Source of the DNA: DAHUXN01 sp963811805
GTDB taxonomy: Bacteria; Acidobacteriota; Terriglobia; Acidiferrales; UBA7541
Length of the DNA: 64,000 bases
Direction of reading: 5' to 3'
Assembly: GCA_963811805.1 (NCBI GenBank)
Contig: CAWESU010000003.1
Coordinates: 1 to 64,000 of the forward strand
The translations under genes were made by a program, and so were the position numbers. A model generated the notes under the pieces. That model had not been told where the DNA came from. It searched no databases and saw only the letters and a program-made list of their open reading frames with translations. Positions 42,604-50,384 of the stretch are shown here, piece by piece. Numbering within the stretch: position 1 is the stretch's first letter; each line of letters begins with the position of its first letter.

Positions 42604-43296
42604 GTGTCGCAGGCCGACGCGAGGAGAGTGCTGGCGCGCCCGGTGATTTTTCTGGGGCCGCCGGGAGCGGGGAAGGGCACGCAGGCCAAGCTCGTCGCGA
42701 AACACTACGGGGTGCCGCACCTTTCCACCGGCGACATGCTGCGTGAAAGCGTGGCGCTCGGCACGCCACTCGGCGCTTTGGCCAAGCCGATCATGGAGCG
42801 CGGCGAGCTGGTCCCGGATGATCTGATTCTGCGGATGGTGGAAGAGCGGATCGCGCGCGCAGATTGCGCGCCAGGTTTTGTGTTTGACGGTTTTCCGAGG
42901 ACGCTGGCGCAGGCCGAGGCGCTCAGCGGGATCCTGGAAGCGCAGAAGTCGGCGCCGGCGGCGGTGATTTACTTTCAAGTGCCCGAAGAAATATTGATGC
43001 GGCGTTTGACCGGGCGGCGGACGTGCAAGATCGGCGGCGAAATTTACAACATCTATGACCGCCCGCCGAAAGTGGAAGGGCGCTGCGACGTGGACGGCGG
43101 GGAGTTGATTCAGCGGCCGGATGACCGGCCAGAAGCGATTCGCGAGCGGTTGCTGACGTACCACGCGCTAACGAAGCCGCTGGTGGATTATTACCGGGCG
43201 CAGCAAACGCTGGAAGAGATTGACGCAGACGCGAGCGTGCCGGCGGTCAGTAACGCGGTTTTCGCCGCCCTGGAGCGTCTGGAGAAGCGGCTGTGA
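42604..43296 (+). CDS. adk: Adenylate kinase
   Basis: 230 residues. P-loop FLGPPGAGKGTQAKLVAKHY, AMP-binding HLSTGDMLRESVALGT, FDGFPRTLAQAEAL, and the LID with the sequence RRTCKIGGEIYNIYDRPPKV followed by CDVDGGELIQRPDD. The LID has Cys at the first and third zinc positions (C-x..., C-D), so it may be a partly metal-binding type. I choose GTG at 42,604, 9 nt after CGAGG; a GTG at 42,598 sits too close to it. Long upstream readings in this frame are shadows of secY. Confidence 0.96.
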   Translation: MSQADARRVLARPVIFLGPPGAGKGTQAKLVAKHYGVPHLSTGDMLRESVALGTPLGALAKPIMERGELVPDDLILRMVEERIARADCAPGFVFDGFPRTLAQAEALSGILEAQKSAPAAVIYFQVPEEILMRRLTGRRTCKIGGEIYNIYDRPPKVEGRCDVDGGELIQRPDDRPEAIRERLLTYHALTKPLVDYYRAQQTLEEIDADASVPAVSNAVFAALERLEKRL

Positions 43297-44066
43297 TTAT
43301 TTGCCGTTCCGCGACGGAGCTGGAAACCATGCACCGCGCGGGGATGATTGTGTGGGGCGCGCTGACGGAATTGCGAAAAAGAGTTCAGCCCGGCGTAACG
43401 ACCTTGGAACTGGACGAGCAGGCCGAAGAGTATGCGCGCAAGCATAAGGCGCGGCCGGCGTTCAAAAATTATCACGGGTACCCGAAGTCGTTGTGCACTT
43501 CGATCAACAGTGAAGTGGTGCACGGCATTCCTTCGGCCAAGCGCGCGCTGGAGGAAGGCGACATTCTTTCGATGGATTTCGGCGTCGAGTTCGAGGGCTA
43601 CTACGGCGACGCGGCACTGACGGTGCCGGTGGGAAAGATCGACCCGAAGCGCGAGAAGCTGCTGCGCGTCACCAGGGAAGCGCTCGAGCGAGGCATCGAG
43701 CAGGTGCGCGCCGGGAATCGCTTGACGGATATTTCCGCGGCGGTGCAGGAGTGGGTGGAGCACAACGGGCTTTCGGTGGTGCGCGAGTTTGTGGGCCACA
43801 GCATCGGCACGAAGATGCACGAGGACCTGCAGTTGCCGAACTACGGCGAACCGGGGCGCGGGCCGCGATTGCAAGCAGGAATGGTGCTGGCGATCGAGCC
43901 CATGGTGAATGCGGGAAGTCCGGAAGTGCGAGTGCTCGAAGATAAGTGGACGGCGGTGACCACCGACGGAAGCGACTCGGCGCATTTCGAGCACACCGTT
44001 GCAGTGACGGAGAACGGTCCGTGGATTCTTACCCGTCCTCGCGAGGCAAATGGGCCCGTTTGGTGA
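43293..44066 (+). CDS. map: Methionine aminopeptidase, type I
   Basis: 257 residues. GTG start overlapping the adk stop by four bases (GTGA). Metal ligands can be placed: D in LSMDFGVEFEGYYGDAALTV (two Asp), H in FVGHSIGTKMHEDLQLPNYG, E in LAIEPMVNAGSPEV, and E in SAHFEHTVAVTENG. Removes initiator Met from nascent proteins. Standard position in the secY-adk-map-infA series. Confidence 0.97.
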   Translation: MIICRSATELETMHRAGMIVWGALTELRKRVQPGVTTLELDEQAEEYARKHKARPAFKNYHGYPKSLCTSINSEVVHGIPSAKRALEEGDILSMDFGVEFEGYYGDAALTVPVGKIDPKREKLLRVTREALERGIEQVRAGNRLTDISAAVQEWVEHNGLSVVREFVGHSIGTKMHEDLQLPNYGEPGRGPRLQAGMVLAIEPMVNAGSPEVRVLEDKWTAVTTDGSDSAHFEHTVAVTENGPWILTRPREANGPVW

Positions 44067-44105
44067 AGAATATTTATAGCGTCGATGGTGACGACTTAGG
44101 AGCGC

Positions 44106-44369
44106 ATGGCAAAAAGGCCGCAGGGCGATAAGCAGAAGGCGAATTCCGGGAATCCGAAAGAGGACGCTATCGAGGTGATGGCGACCGTGATTGAGCCGCT
44201 GCCCAATGCCATGTTTCGCGTGCAACTCGAGAACAAGCATCAAGTGCTCGCGCATATTTCCGGCAAGATGCGCAAGAATTTCATCCGGATTTTGCCGGGG
44301 GACAAAGTGGCCGTGGAGCTTTCGCCCTACGATTTGACGCGTGGGCGCATCGTCTACCGTTACAAATAG
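44106..44369 (+). CDS. infA: Translation initiation factor IF-1
   Basis: 87 residues; the S1/OB-fold core starts at KEDAIEVMATVIEPLPNAMF and ends DLTRGRIVYRYK. An N-terminal extension of about 17 residues (KRPQGDKQKANSGNPKEDAI) is longer than usual. It binds the 30S A site. Confidence 0.95.
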   Translation: MAKRPQGDKQKANSGNPKEDAIEVMATVIEPLPNAMFRVQLENKHQVLAHISGKMRKNFIRILPGDKVAVELSPYDLTRGRIVYRYK

Positions 44370-44397
44370 CGCGGTGCGGGAACGGGAGCAGGAGAAA

Positions 44398-44511
44398 ATG
44401 AAGGTTCGAGCATCGGTTAAGAAAATTTGCATGAAGTGCAAGATTGTTCATCGGCGCGGCGTGGTGCGTGTGGTGTGCAGCAATCCAAAGCACCGCCAGC
44501 GCCAGGGCTAG
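44398..44511 (+). CDS. rpmJ: 50S ribosomal protein L36
   Basis: 37 residues, short enough to be missed by length cut-offs. Read directly from the ATG at 44,398 with GGAGA just before it, to the TAG at 44,509. Sequence begins MKVRASVKKICMKCKIVHRR and ends SNPKHRQRQG. Zinc ligands C11, C14, C27 and H32 are all present, so this is the zinc (C+) form. Confidence 0.97.
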   Translation: MKVRASVKKICMKCKIVHRRGVVRVVCSNPKHRQRQG

Positions 44512-44521
44512 GGGGAGAAAT

Positions 44522-44908
44522 ATGGCACGTATCGCAGGCGTGGAGTTGCCGGCCAATAAGCGGCTGTGGGTCGGCATGACGGCCATCTATGGCATTGGGC
44601 AGGCGCGGGCGAAGAAGCTTTGCGCCAAGGCCAACGTGGATCATACGAAGAAGGTGAAGGACCTGACTGAAGAGGACGTCAACCGCGTCCGTCAGGCCAT
44701 CGAATCGGAGGGCCGCGTCGAGGGGGATCTGCGCAAAGAGGTGCAGATGAACATCCGGCGGCTGATCGAAATTCAGTGCTATCGCGGGCTGCGTCACCGC
44801 AGGAACTTGCCGGTGCGCGGACAGCGTACGCACACGAATGCGCGCACGCGGAAGGGTCCACGCAAGGGCGCCGTTGCGGCAAAGAAGAAGGTCGCCGCCC
44901 GGAAGTAA
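44522..44908 (+). CDS. rpsM: 30S ribosomal protein S13
   Basis: 128 residues from the ATG at 44,522 (MARIAGVELPANKRLWVGMT) with GGGGGAG upstream; a frame extension into rpmJ is not real. Contains AIYGIGQARAKKLCAKANVD and the C-terminal RGQRTHTNARTRKGPRKGAV that contacts tRNA and the 50S. Confidence 0.97.
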   Translation: MARIAGVELPANKRLWVGMTAIYGIGQARAKKLCAKANVDHTKKVKDLTEEDVNRVRQAIESEGRVEGDLRKEVQMNIRRLIEIQCYRGLRHRRNLPVRGQRTHTNARTRKGPRKGAVAAKKKVAARK

Positions 44909-44932
44909 GCCGGGCTAAAGGAAGGAACACTC

Positions 44933-45397
44933 GTGGCAAAGGAATCACAGCAGGAAGGCGGAGCGCCGGCAGCGGGAGCGAAACCGGCTGCAGCGGGCAA
45001 ATCATCGAAGCGGAAGAAGGAATTCCGCAAGAAGAAGGAAAAGCGCGTGGTGCCGCAGGGCGTGGCCTACGTGCAGGCGACTTTCAACAACACCATCGTC
45101 ACGCTCAGCGATCCCGACGGGCGGGTGTTGAGCTGGGCGTCGGCCGGGTCGGTGGGCTTCAAAGGTTCCCGTAAGGGCACCCCCTACGCCGCGCAGCAGG
45201 CGGCGATGAACGCGGCCGGAGTGGCGCGCGACCAGTACGGCGTGAAATCGATTGAAGTGCGCGTGAAAGGTCCGGGAGCGGGGCGCGAATCGGCGGTGCG
45301 GGCTCTGGCCTCCGCGGGTTTGCACATTCGCGTGATTAAAGACGTCACGCCGGTGCCGCACAATGGCTGCCGGCCGCCCAAGCGGCGGCGCGTGTAA
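44933..45397 (+). CDS. rpsK: 30S ribosomal protein S11 with N-terminal extension
   Basis: 154 residues with a GTG start at 44,933. The first 40 residues are an Ala/Gly/Lys-rich extension (GGAPAAGAKPAAAGKSSKRK). The core begins GVAYVQATFNNTIVTLSDPD and ends GVKSIEVRVKGPGAGRESAV ... DVTPVPHNGCRPPKRRRV, which is standard S11. Confidence 0.96.
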   Translation: MAKESQQEGGAPAAGAKPAAAGKSSKRKKEFRKKKEKRVVPQGVAYVQATFNNTIVTLSDPDGRVLSWASAGSVGFKGSRKGTPYAAQQAAMNAAGVARDQYGVKSIEVRVKGPGAGRESAVRALASAGLHIRVIKDVTPVPHNGCRPPKRRRV

Positions 45398-45434
45398 TCG
45401 GATTTTCTGAGCAGCACACAAAGGAGAAGCAGAA

Positions 45435-46067
45435 TTGGCAAGACATCGCGAAGCGGTTTGCCGGCTGTGCCGCAGGGAAGGGATGAAACTCTTCCTCAAG
45501 GGCCTCCGGTGTTTTACGGAAAAATGCGCCATCGAAAAACGCAACTTCGTTCCTGGCCAGCACGGGCAGGCGCGCCGGCCCAAGATGGTCGGTTACGGCG
45601 TGCAGTTGCGCGAAAAGCAGAAGATGAAACGCACCTACGGCCTGCTCGAGCGCCAGTTCCGCCACTATTATCAGAAGGCTGCGCGCGCGCAGGGGCCCAC
45701 GGGCTCGAATCTGGTGGTCATGCTCGAGCGGCGCCTCGACAACGTGGTTTATCGCGCAGGCCTGGGGAGCTCGCGTGCGCAGGCGCGCCAGCTGGTGTTG
45801 CACGGGCACGTGCGTGTGAGCGGACACAAAGTGAATATCCCGAATTACCTCGTCAAAGTGGGCGACGAAATTGCGATGAAGGAAAAGATGCACCAGAACG
45901 CCATGGTTCTCGAGGCGCGCAATCTGGCGCAAAACCAGAACGCCGCGCCGTGGCTGGAAATCGATCGCGAGAATTTCAAGGCGCGCGTCCTGGCTCTGCC
46001 GCGCCGCGACGATGTGCAGACGCCGGCGATGAACGAGCAGCTCATCGTTGAGTTGTACTCCAAGTAG
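45435..46067 (+). CDS. rpsD: 30S ribosomal protein S4, zinc-binding form
   Basis: 210 residues with a TTG start at 45,435 after AGGAG. The N-terminus has a four-cysteine set: C9-x2-C12, then C26 and C31 (RHREAVCRLCRREGMKLFLK and RCFTEKCAIEKR), as in the zinc-containing S4 of Thermus. The S4 RNA-binding domain is LDNVVYRAGLGSSRAQARQL through VSGHKVNIPNYLVKVGDEI. Confidence 0.96.
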   Translation: MARHREAVCRLCRREGMKLFLKGLRCFTEKCAIEKRNFVPGQHGQARRPKMVGYGVQLREKQKMKRTYGLLERQFRHYYQKAARAQGPTGSNLVVMLERRLDNVVYRAGLGSSRAQARQLVLHGHVRVSGHKVNIPNYLVKVGDEIAMKEKMHQNAMVLEARNLAQNQNAAPWLEIDRENFKARVLALPRRDDVQTPAMNEQLIVELYSK

Positions 46068-46133
46068 GGCGAGTTCACGAAGACAACAAGCTTTTTTTGC
46101 ATGGCCCGCGTGCTGCGGGGGGAGGAAAGGAAA

Positions 46134-47162
<1,029 letters not shown>

Positions 47163-47174
47163 GGAAATGAACCG

Positions 47175-47624
47175 ATGCGACATCTGGTAGCAGGAAGCAA
47201 ACTCGGGAAACAACCGGCGCACCGCCGCGCCGTATTGCGCAACTTGGTTACCAACTTGATCGAGCGCGAACGAATCCAGACTACCATCGCGCGCGCGTGT
47301 GCGGCGCGTCCGCTGGTCGAGCAAATGATTACGCTCGGCAAGCGTGATACGTTGCACGCTCGGCGGCAGGCCGCTGCGTTTCTTCAAACCAAGGACGCGA
47401 CGAAAAAGCTGTTTGGCGAAATCGCGCCGCGCTTTTCCGACCGTTCCGGCGGCTACACGCGCATCATTCGAGTGGGCTGGCGCATCGGCGACGGCGCCGA
47501 ACTGGCCATCCTGGAACTGATCGGCTCGGAGCTGAAAAAGAAAGAAAAGAAGGGCAAGAAAGAGAAACCGCAGGAAGCGGCCCCGGTTGGCGACGAAAAG
47601 GAAGAAAGCGTCGCATCCAGATAA
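47175..47624 (+). CDS. rplQ: 50S ribosomal protein L17 with charged tail
   Basis: 149 residues; core RHLVAGSKLGKQPAHRRAVL, LVEQMITLGKRDTLHARRQA, and IRVGWRIGDGAELAILELIG. The last 25 residues are Lys/Glu-rich. It is the last gene of the super-cluster and ends 25 nt before a strong terminator. Confidence 0.97.
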   Translation: MRHLVAGSKLGKQPAHRRAVLRNLVTNLIERERIQTTIARACAARPLVEQMITLGKRDTLHARRQAAAFLQTKDATKKLFGEIAPRFSDRSGGYTRIIRVGWRIGDGAELAILELIGSELKKKEKKGKKEKPQEAAPVGDEKEESVASR

Positions 47625-47649
47625 ACGTTCACCGCTCCTAAAAACATCA

Positions 47650-47690
47650 AGCCCGCTGCGGATGTTTCATCCGGGCGGGCTTTTTATTTT
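47650..47690 (+). terminator. Rho-independent terminator of the str-S10-spc-alpha cluster, shared with guaB
   Basis: The arms AGCCCGC-tg-CGGATG (47,650-47,664) and CATCCG-gg-CGGGCT (47,668-47,681) close a 3-nt loop and are followed by a T-rich run to 47,690. The reverse strand has T's after its stem as well, so it probably ends guaB transcription from the other side. Confidence 0.92.
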
Positions 47691-47705
47691 CGCGACAGCT
47701 TGTGT

Positions 47706-49169
47706 CTATTCCAGGCGGTAGTTGGGCGCTTCGCGGGTGATGATCACGTCGTGAACGTGGCTCTCGCGAAGCCCCGCTGAAGTGATACGCACGAATTTGG
47801 CGCGCTCCTGCAGTTCGCGGATGTTAGCAACTCCGCAGTAGCCCATGCCACTCTTCAGGCCGCCGACCAGTTGATCCACAAGCCCGGAAACAGGCCCTTT
47901 GTACGGAACTTGGCCTTCGATGCCTTCCGGAACGGATTTCCCGCGCTCGCTGTTTTCCTGCGCGTACCGATCGGCCGAGCCGGATTCCATCGCGCCGAGC
48001 GAGCCCATGCCGCGATACGATTTGTACGTCCTGCCCTGATACAAAATCGTTTCGCCGGGCGATTCTTCCGTTCCCGCAAACAGGCCGCCGATCATCACCG
48101 CCGAAGCGCCCGCGGCGAGCGCCTTGGTGATGTCGCCGGAGAATTTCACGCCGCCATCGGCGATGATGGGCACGCCCGTGCCATTTGCGGCCTTGGATGC
48201 TTCCATGATGGCCGTGATTTGCGGCACGCCCGAGCCGGTCACCACGCGCGTGGTGCAAATCGAACCGGGGCCGATGCCGACTTTCAATCCGTCAATGCCG
48301 AGCGCGATTAGATCGCGCGCGCCTTCTTCGGTGGCAACGTTTCCCGCCAAGAGCTGAACGTCCGGCAGCCGGTGTTTGACCTGCTTGATGGCCTCCATCA
48401 CGCGCGTGGAGTGGCCGTGTGAGGTGTCGATGGCCAAAGCGTCCGCATTGGCTTTCGACATCTCGACCGCGCGATCCAGAAAATCGCCGGTCGCGCCAAT
48501 CGCTGCGCCCACGCGCAGGCGCCCGTGCTCATCCTTGGTGGCGCGCGGATATTCGAGTTTTTTCTGAATGTCTTTGACGGTGATCAGGCCCTTCAAATTG
48601 AAATCCTTGTCGACCACCAGAAGTTTTTCGATGCGGTGGCGCTGCAGCAACTTCTCCGCCTCGTCGAGAGTCGTGCCCACCGGCACTGTGACCAGATGCT
48701 CCTTGGTCATCACGTCGCCGACGCGCTGGTCCAGATTGCGCTCGAAGCGTAGATCGCGATTGGTCAGAATGCCTACCAGACGCGTGCCGCGCGTCACCGG
48801 CAGGCCGGAGACTTTGTACTTGTTCATAATATCGAGTGCCTGGTGCAACGAGAGTTCGGGCGCGATGGTGACCGGGTCAACGATCATTCCGCTCTCCGAG
48901 CGCTTCACGCGATCGATCTCCTCAGCCTGCCGGTCGATGCTCATGTTGCGATGCACAAAGCCGCAGCCGCCCTGGCGCGCGATGGCGATCGCCAGGCGCG
49001 ATTCGGTGACCGTGTCCATGGCCGCCGCCACGATGGGAATATTCAGTGCGAGCTTGCGCGAAAGGCATGTGCGCGTATCGGTCTCCGTCGGCAGCACCGA
49101 CGATTTGCCCGGCAGAAGCAGCACATCATCAAAAGTCAGCGCTTCGGGAATACGTCCATCAGGATTCAT
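47706..49169 (-). CDS. guaB: Inosine-5'-monophosphate dehydrogenase
   Basis: GuaB oxidises IMP to XMP, the committed step to GMP. 487 residues: a catalytic barrel interrupted by two CBS domains (about residues 95-205: VTIAPELSLHQALDIMNKYK and VTVPVGTTLDEAEKLLQRHR). The catalytic loop GIGPGSICTTRVVTGSGVPQ contains the nucleophilic Cys; YRGMGSLGAM and KYKGPV-like VPYKGPVSGLVDQLVGGLK follow. It is convergent with rplQ and preceded by its own promoter and an attenuator-like hairpin. Confidence 0.97.
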   Translation of the reverse strand: MNPDGRIPEALTFDDVLLLPGKSSVLPTETDTRTCLSRKLALNIPIVAAAMDTVTESRLAIAIARQGGCGFVHRNMSIDRQAEEIDRVKRSESGMIVDPVTIAPELSLHQALDIMNKYKVSGLPVTRGTRLVGILTNRDLRFERNLDQRVGDVMTKEHLVTVPVGTTLDEAEKLLQRHRIEKLLVVDKDFNLKGLITVKDIQKKLEYPRATKDEHGRLRVGAAIGATGDFLDRAVEMSKANADALAIDTSHGHSTRVMEAIKQVKHRLPDVQLLAGNVATEEGARDLIALGIDGLKVGIGPGSICTTRVVTGSGVPQITAIMEASKAANGTGVPIIADGGVKFSGDITKALAAGASAVMIGGLFAGTEESPGETILYQGRTYKSYRGMGSLGAMESGSADRYAQENSERGKSVPEGIEGQVPYKGPVSGLVDQLVGGLKSGMGYCGVANIRELQERAKFVRITSAGLRESHVHDVIITREAPNYRLE

Positions 49170-49217
49170 TCCACCTTCCTTGTGCGAACGTTCGTTTCGT
49201 CCGCTCTCTTGCCCCTA

Positions 49218-49251
49218 AAAACGCCAAAAGCCCAGCGAGGTTCGCTGGGCT
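49218..49251 (-). terminator. Terminator-like hairpin in the guaB leader (possible attenuator)
   Basis: On the - strand AGCCCAGCGA-ACC-TCGCTGGGCT is a perfect 10-bp stem with a 3-nt loop (49,229-49,251), followed by TTTTGGCGTTTTT. It lies between the predicted guaB transcription start and the guaB ATG, about 50 nt before the gene, so it can end the transcript prematurely. Confidence 0.75.
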
Positions 49252-49299
49252 CGAAATGCAATTATCCTGTGACAAAAAACCTTCATCGGTGAAGCAGCA

Positions 49300-49328
49300 A
49301 TTGTATGCGCCGAACGAATGCAGGTCAA
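49300..49328 (-). promoter_or_regulatory. Sigma70 promoter of guaB
   Basis: On the - strand TTGACC (49,328-49,323), a 17-bp spacer and TACAAT (49,305-49,300), each one base from consensus. The predicted start is near 49,292, giving a leader of about 120 nt that includes the hairpin. Confidence 0.78.
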
Positions 49329-49385
49329 GCGACAAACCATCAGGCGAAGTTGCGCGCATCGCTTGCCTAACGTAAATTAGAACCG

Positions 49386-50372
49386 ATGCAGGAATTCGAT
49401 CCGCCGCTTCTCCTTCGCAATCCGCATTTAATGACTATTGCCTCGGCCTTCTGGCATCGCCGCTACGTTCACCTAAACCGCTCGGTGCCGAGGTTGTTTG
49501 AAACCGAGCCGGGAACGCAGGTGCGTGCCGATTGCCACTGGCAGCAAAAGCCTGCGGAGCATCCGACGCTGCTTCTCTTGCACGGTCTGGAAGGTTCGAG
49601 CGATTCCGGCTACATCCTCGGCACTGCGGACAAAGCCTTTCACGCCGGCTTCAACGTTGTGCGCCTGAATCAGCGCAATTGTGGCGGCACGGAGAAGCTC
49701 ACGCCCACGCTTTACAATTCCGGTCTGAGCTGCGACGCGCGCGCTGTGGTCCGCGAACTCATCGAGCGCGATTGCTTGCTTGAGATTTTCGCCACCGGTT
49801 TTTCCATGGGAGGAAATCTGGTCCTGAAGATGGCTGGCGAATTCGACGATTCTGTGCCGCGCGAACTGCGCTGCGTTGTCGGCATTTGCCCGTCGTGCGA
49901 TTTGGGCGCGTGCGCGGACGCCATCGGTGAGCTACAAAACCGCATTTACGAAAGGCGTTTCGTCAAGCTGCTCAAGGCGCGCATCCTTCGGAAAGCGGCT
50001 CTGTTCCCGGAGCGATATGCGCTAAACGGGCTCGGCAACGTGCGCAGCGTGAGGCAATTCGACGACGCCATCACCGCGAAGTTCTGCGGCTTTCGCGACG
50101 CGGACGATTACTACGCGCAGTCGAGCGCGCTGCCCTTGCTAGGCAAGATTCGCGTGCCCACGCTGCTGCTCGTAGCCCAGGACGATCCGATGATCCCATT
50201 CCGCTCCTTCGAGGCCGCCAGGCTGAGGGAGAACTCCCAAATCCAGATCGAAGCACCGCGTTATGGCGGCCATTGCGGATTTATTGCGAAAAAAGCGAGC
50301 GGCGAGCGTTTCTGGGCCGAAGCGCGGGTCGTCGAATTCTGCCGCGCCCATTCGCGTCTCGCCCCACTGTGA
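49386..50372 (+). CDS. YheT-type alpha/beta hydrolase
   Basis: 328 residues. Matches the UPF0017/YheT group: FDPPLLLRNPHLMTIASAFW near the N-terminus, LLLHGLEGSSDSGYI (oxyanion region), RLNQRNCGGTE, the nucleophile elbow GFSMGGNLVLKMAGE, the acid region LLLVAQDDPMIPF, and the His in PRYGGHCGFI. The triad Ser-Asp-His is therefore complete. Substrate unknown; members are esterase-like. It diverges from guaB and its stop lies 12 nt from the convergent kinase gene, with no hairpin between. Confidence 0.88.
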   Translation: MQEFDPPLLLRNPHLMTIASAFWHRRYVHLNRSVPRLFETEPGTQVRADCHWQQKPAEHPTLLLLHGLEGSSDSGYILGTADKAFHAGFNVVRLNQRNCGGTEKLTPTLYNSGLSCDARAVVRELIERDCLLEIFATGFSMGGNLVLKMAGEFDDSVPRELRCVVGICPSCDLGACADAIGELQNRIYERRFVKLLKARILRKAALFPERYALNGLGNVRSVRQFDDAITAKFCGFRDADDYYAQSSALPLLGKIRVPTLLLVAQDDPMIPFRSFEAARLRENSQIQIEAPRYGGHCGFIAKKASGERFWAEARVVEFCRAHSRLAPL

Positions 50373-50384
50373 GTTCCTGCGGGT

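Noticed and set aside
41257..43296. A 679-codon ORF that seems to fuse a novel N-terminus to adenylate kinase
   Set aside because: The first 450 codons are an out-of-frame reading of secY. Real adk starts at a GTG near 42,604.
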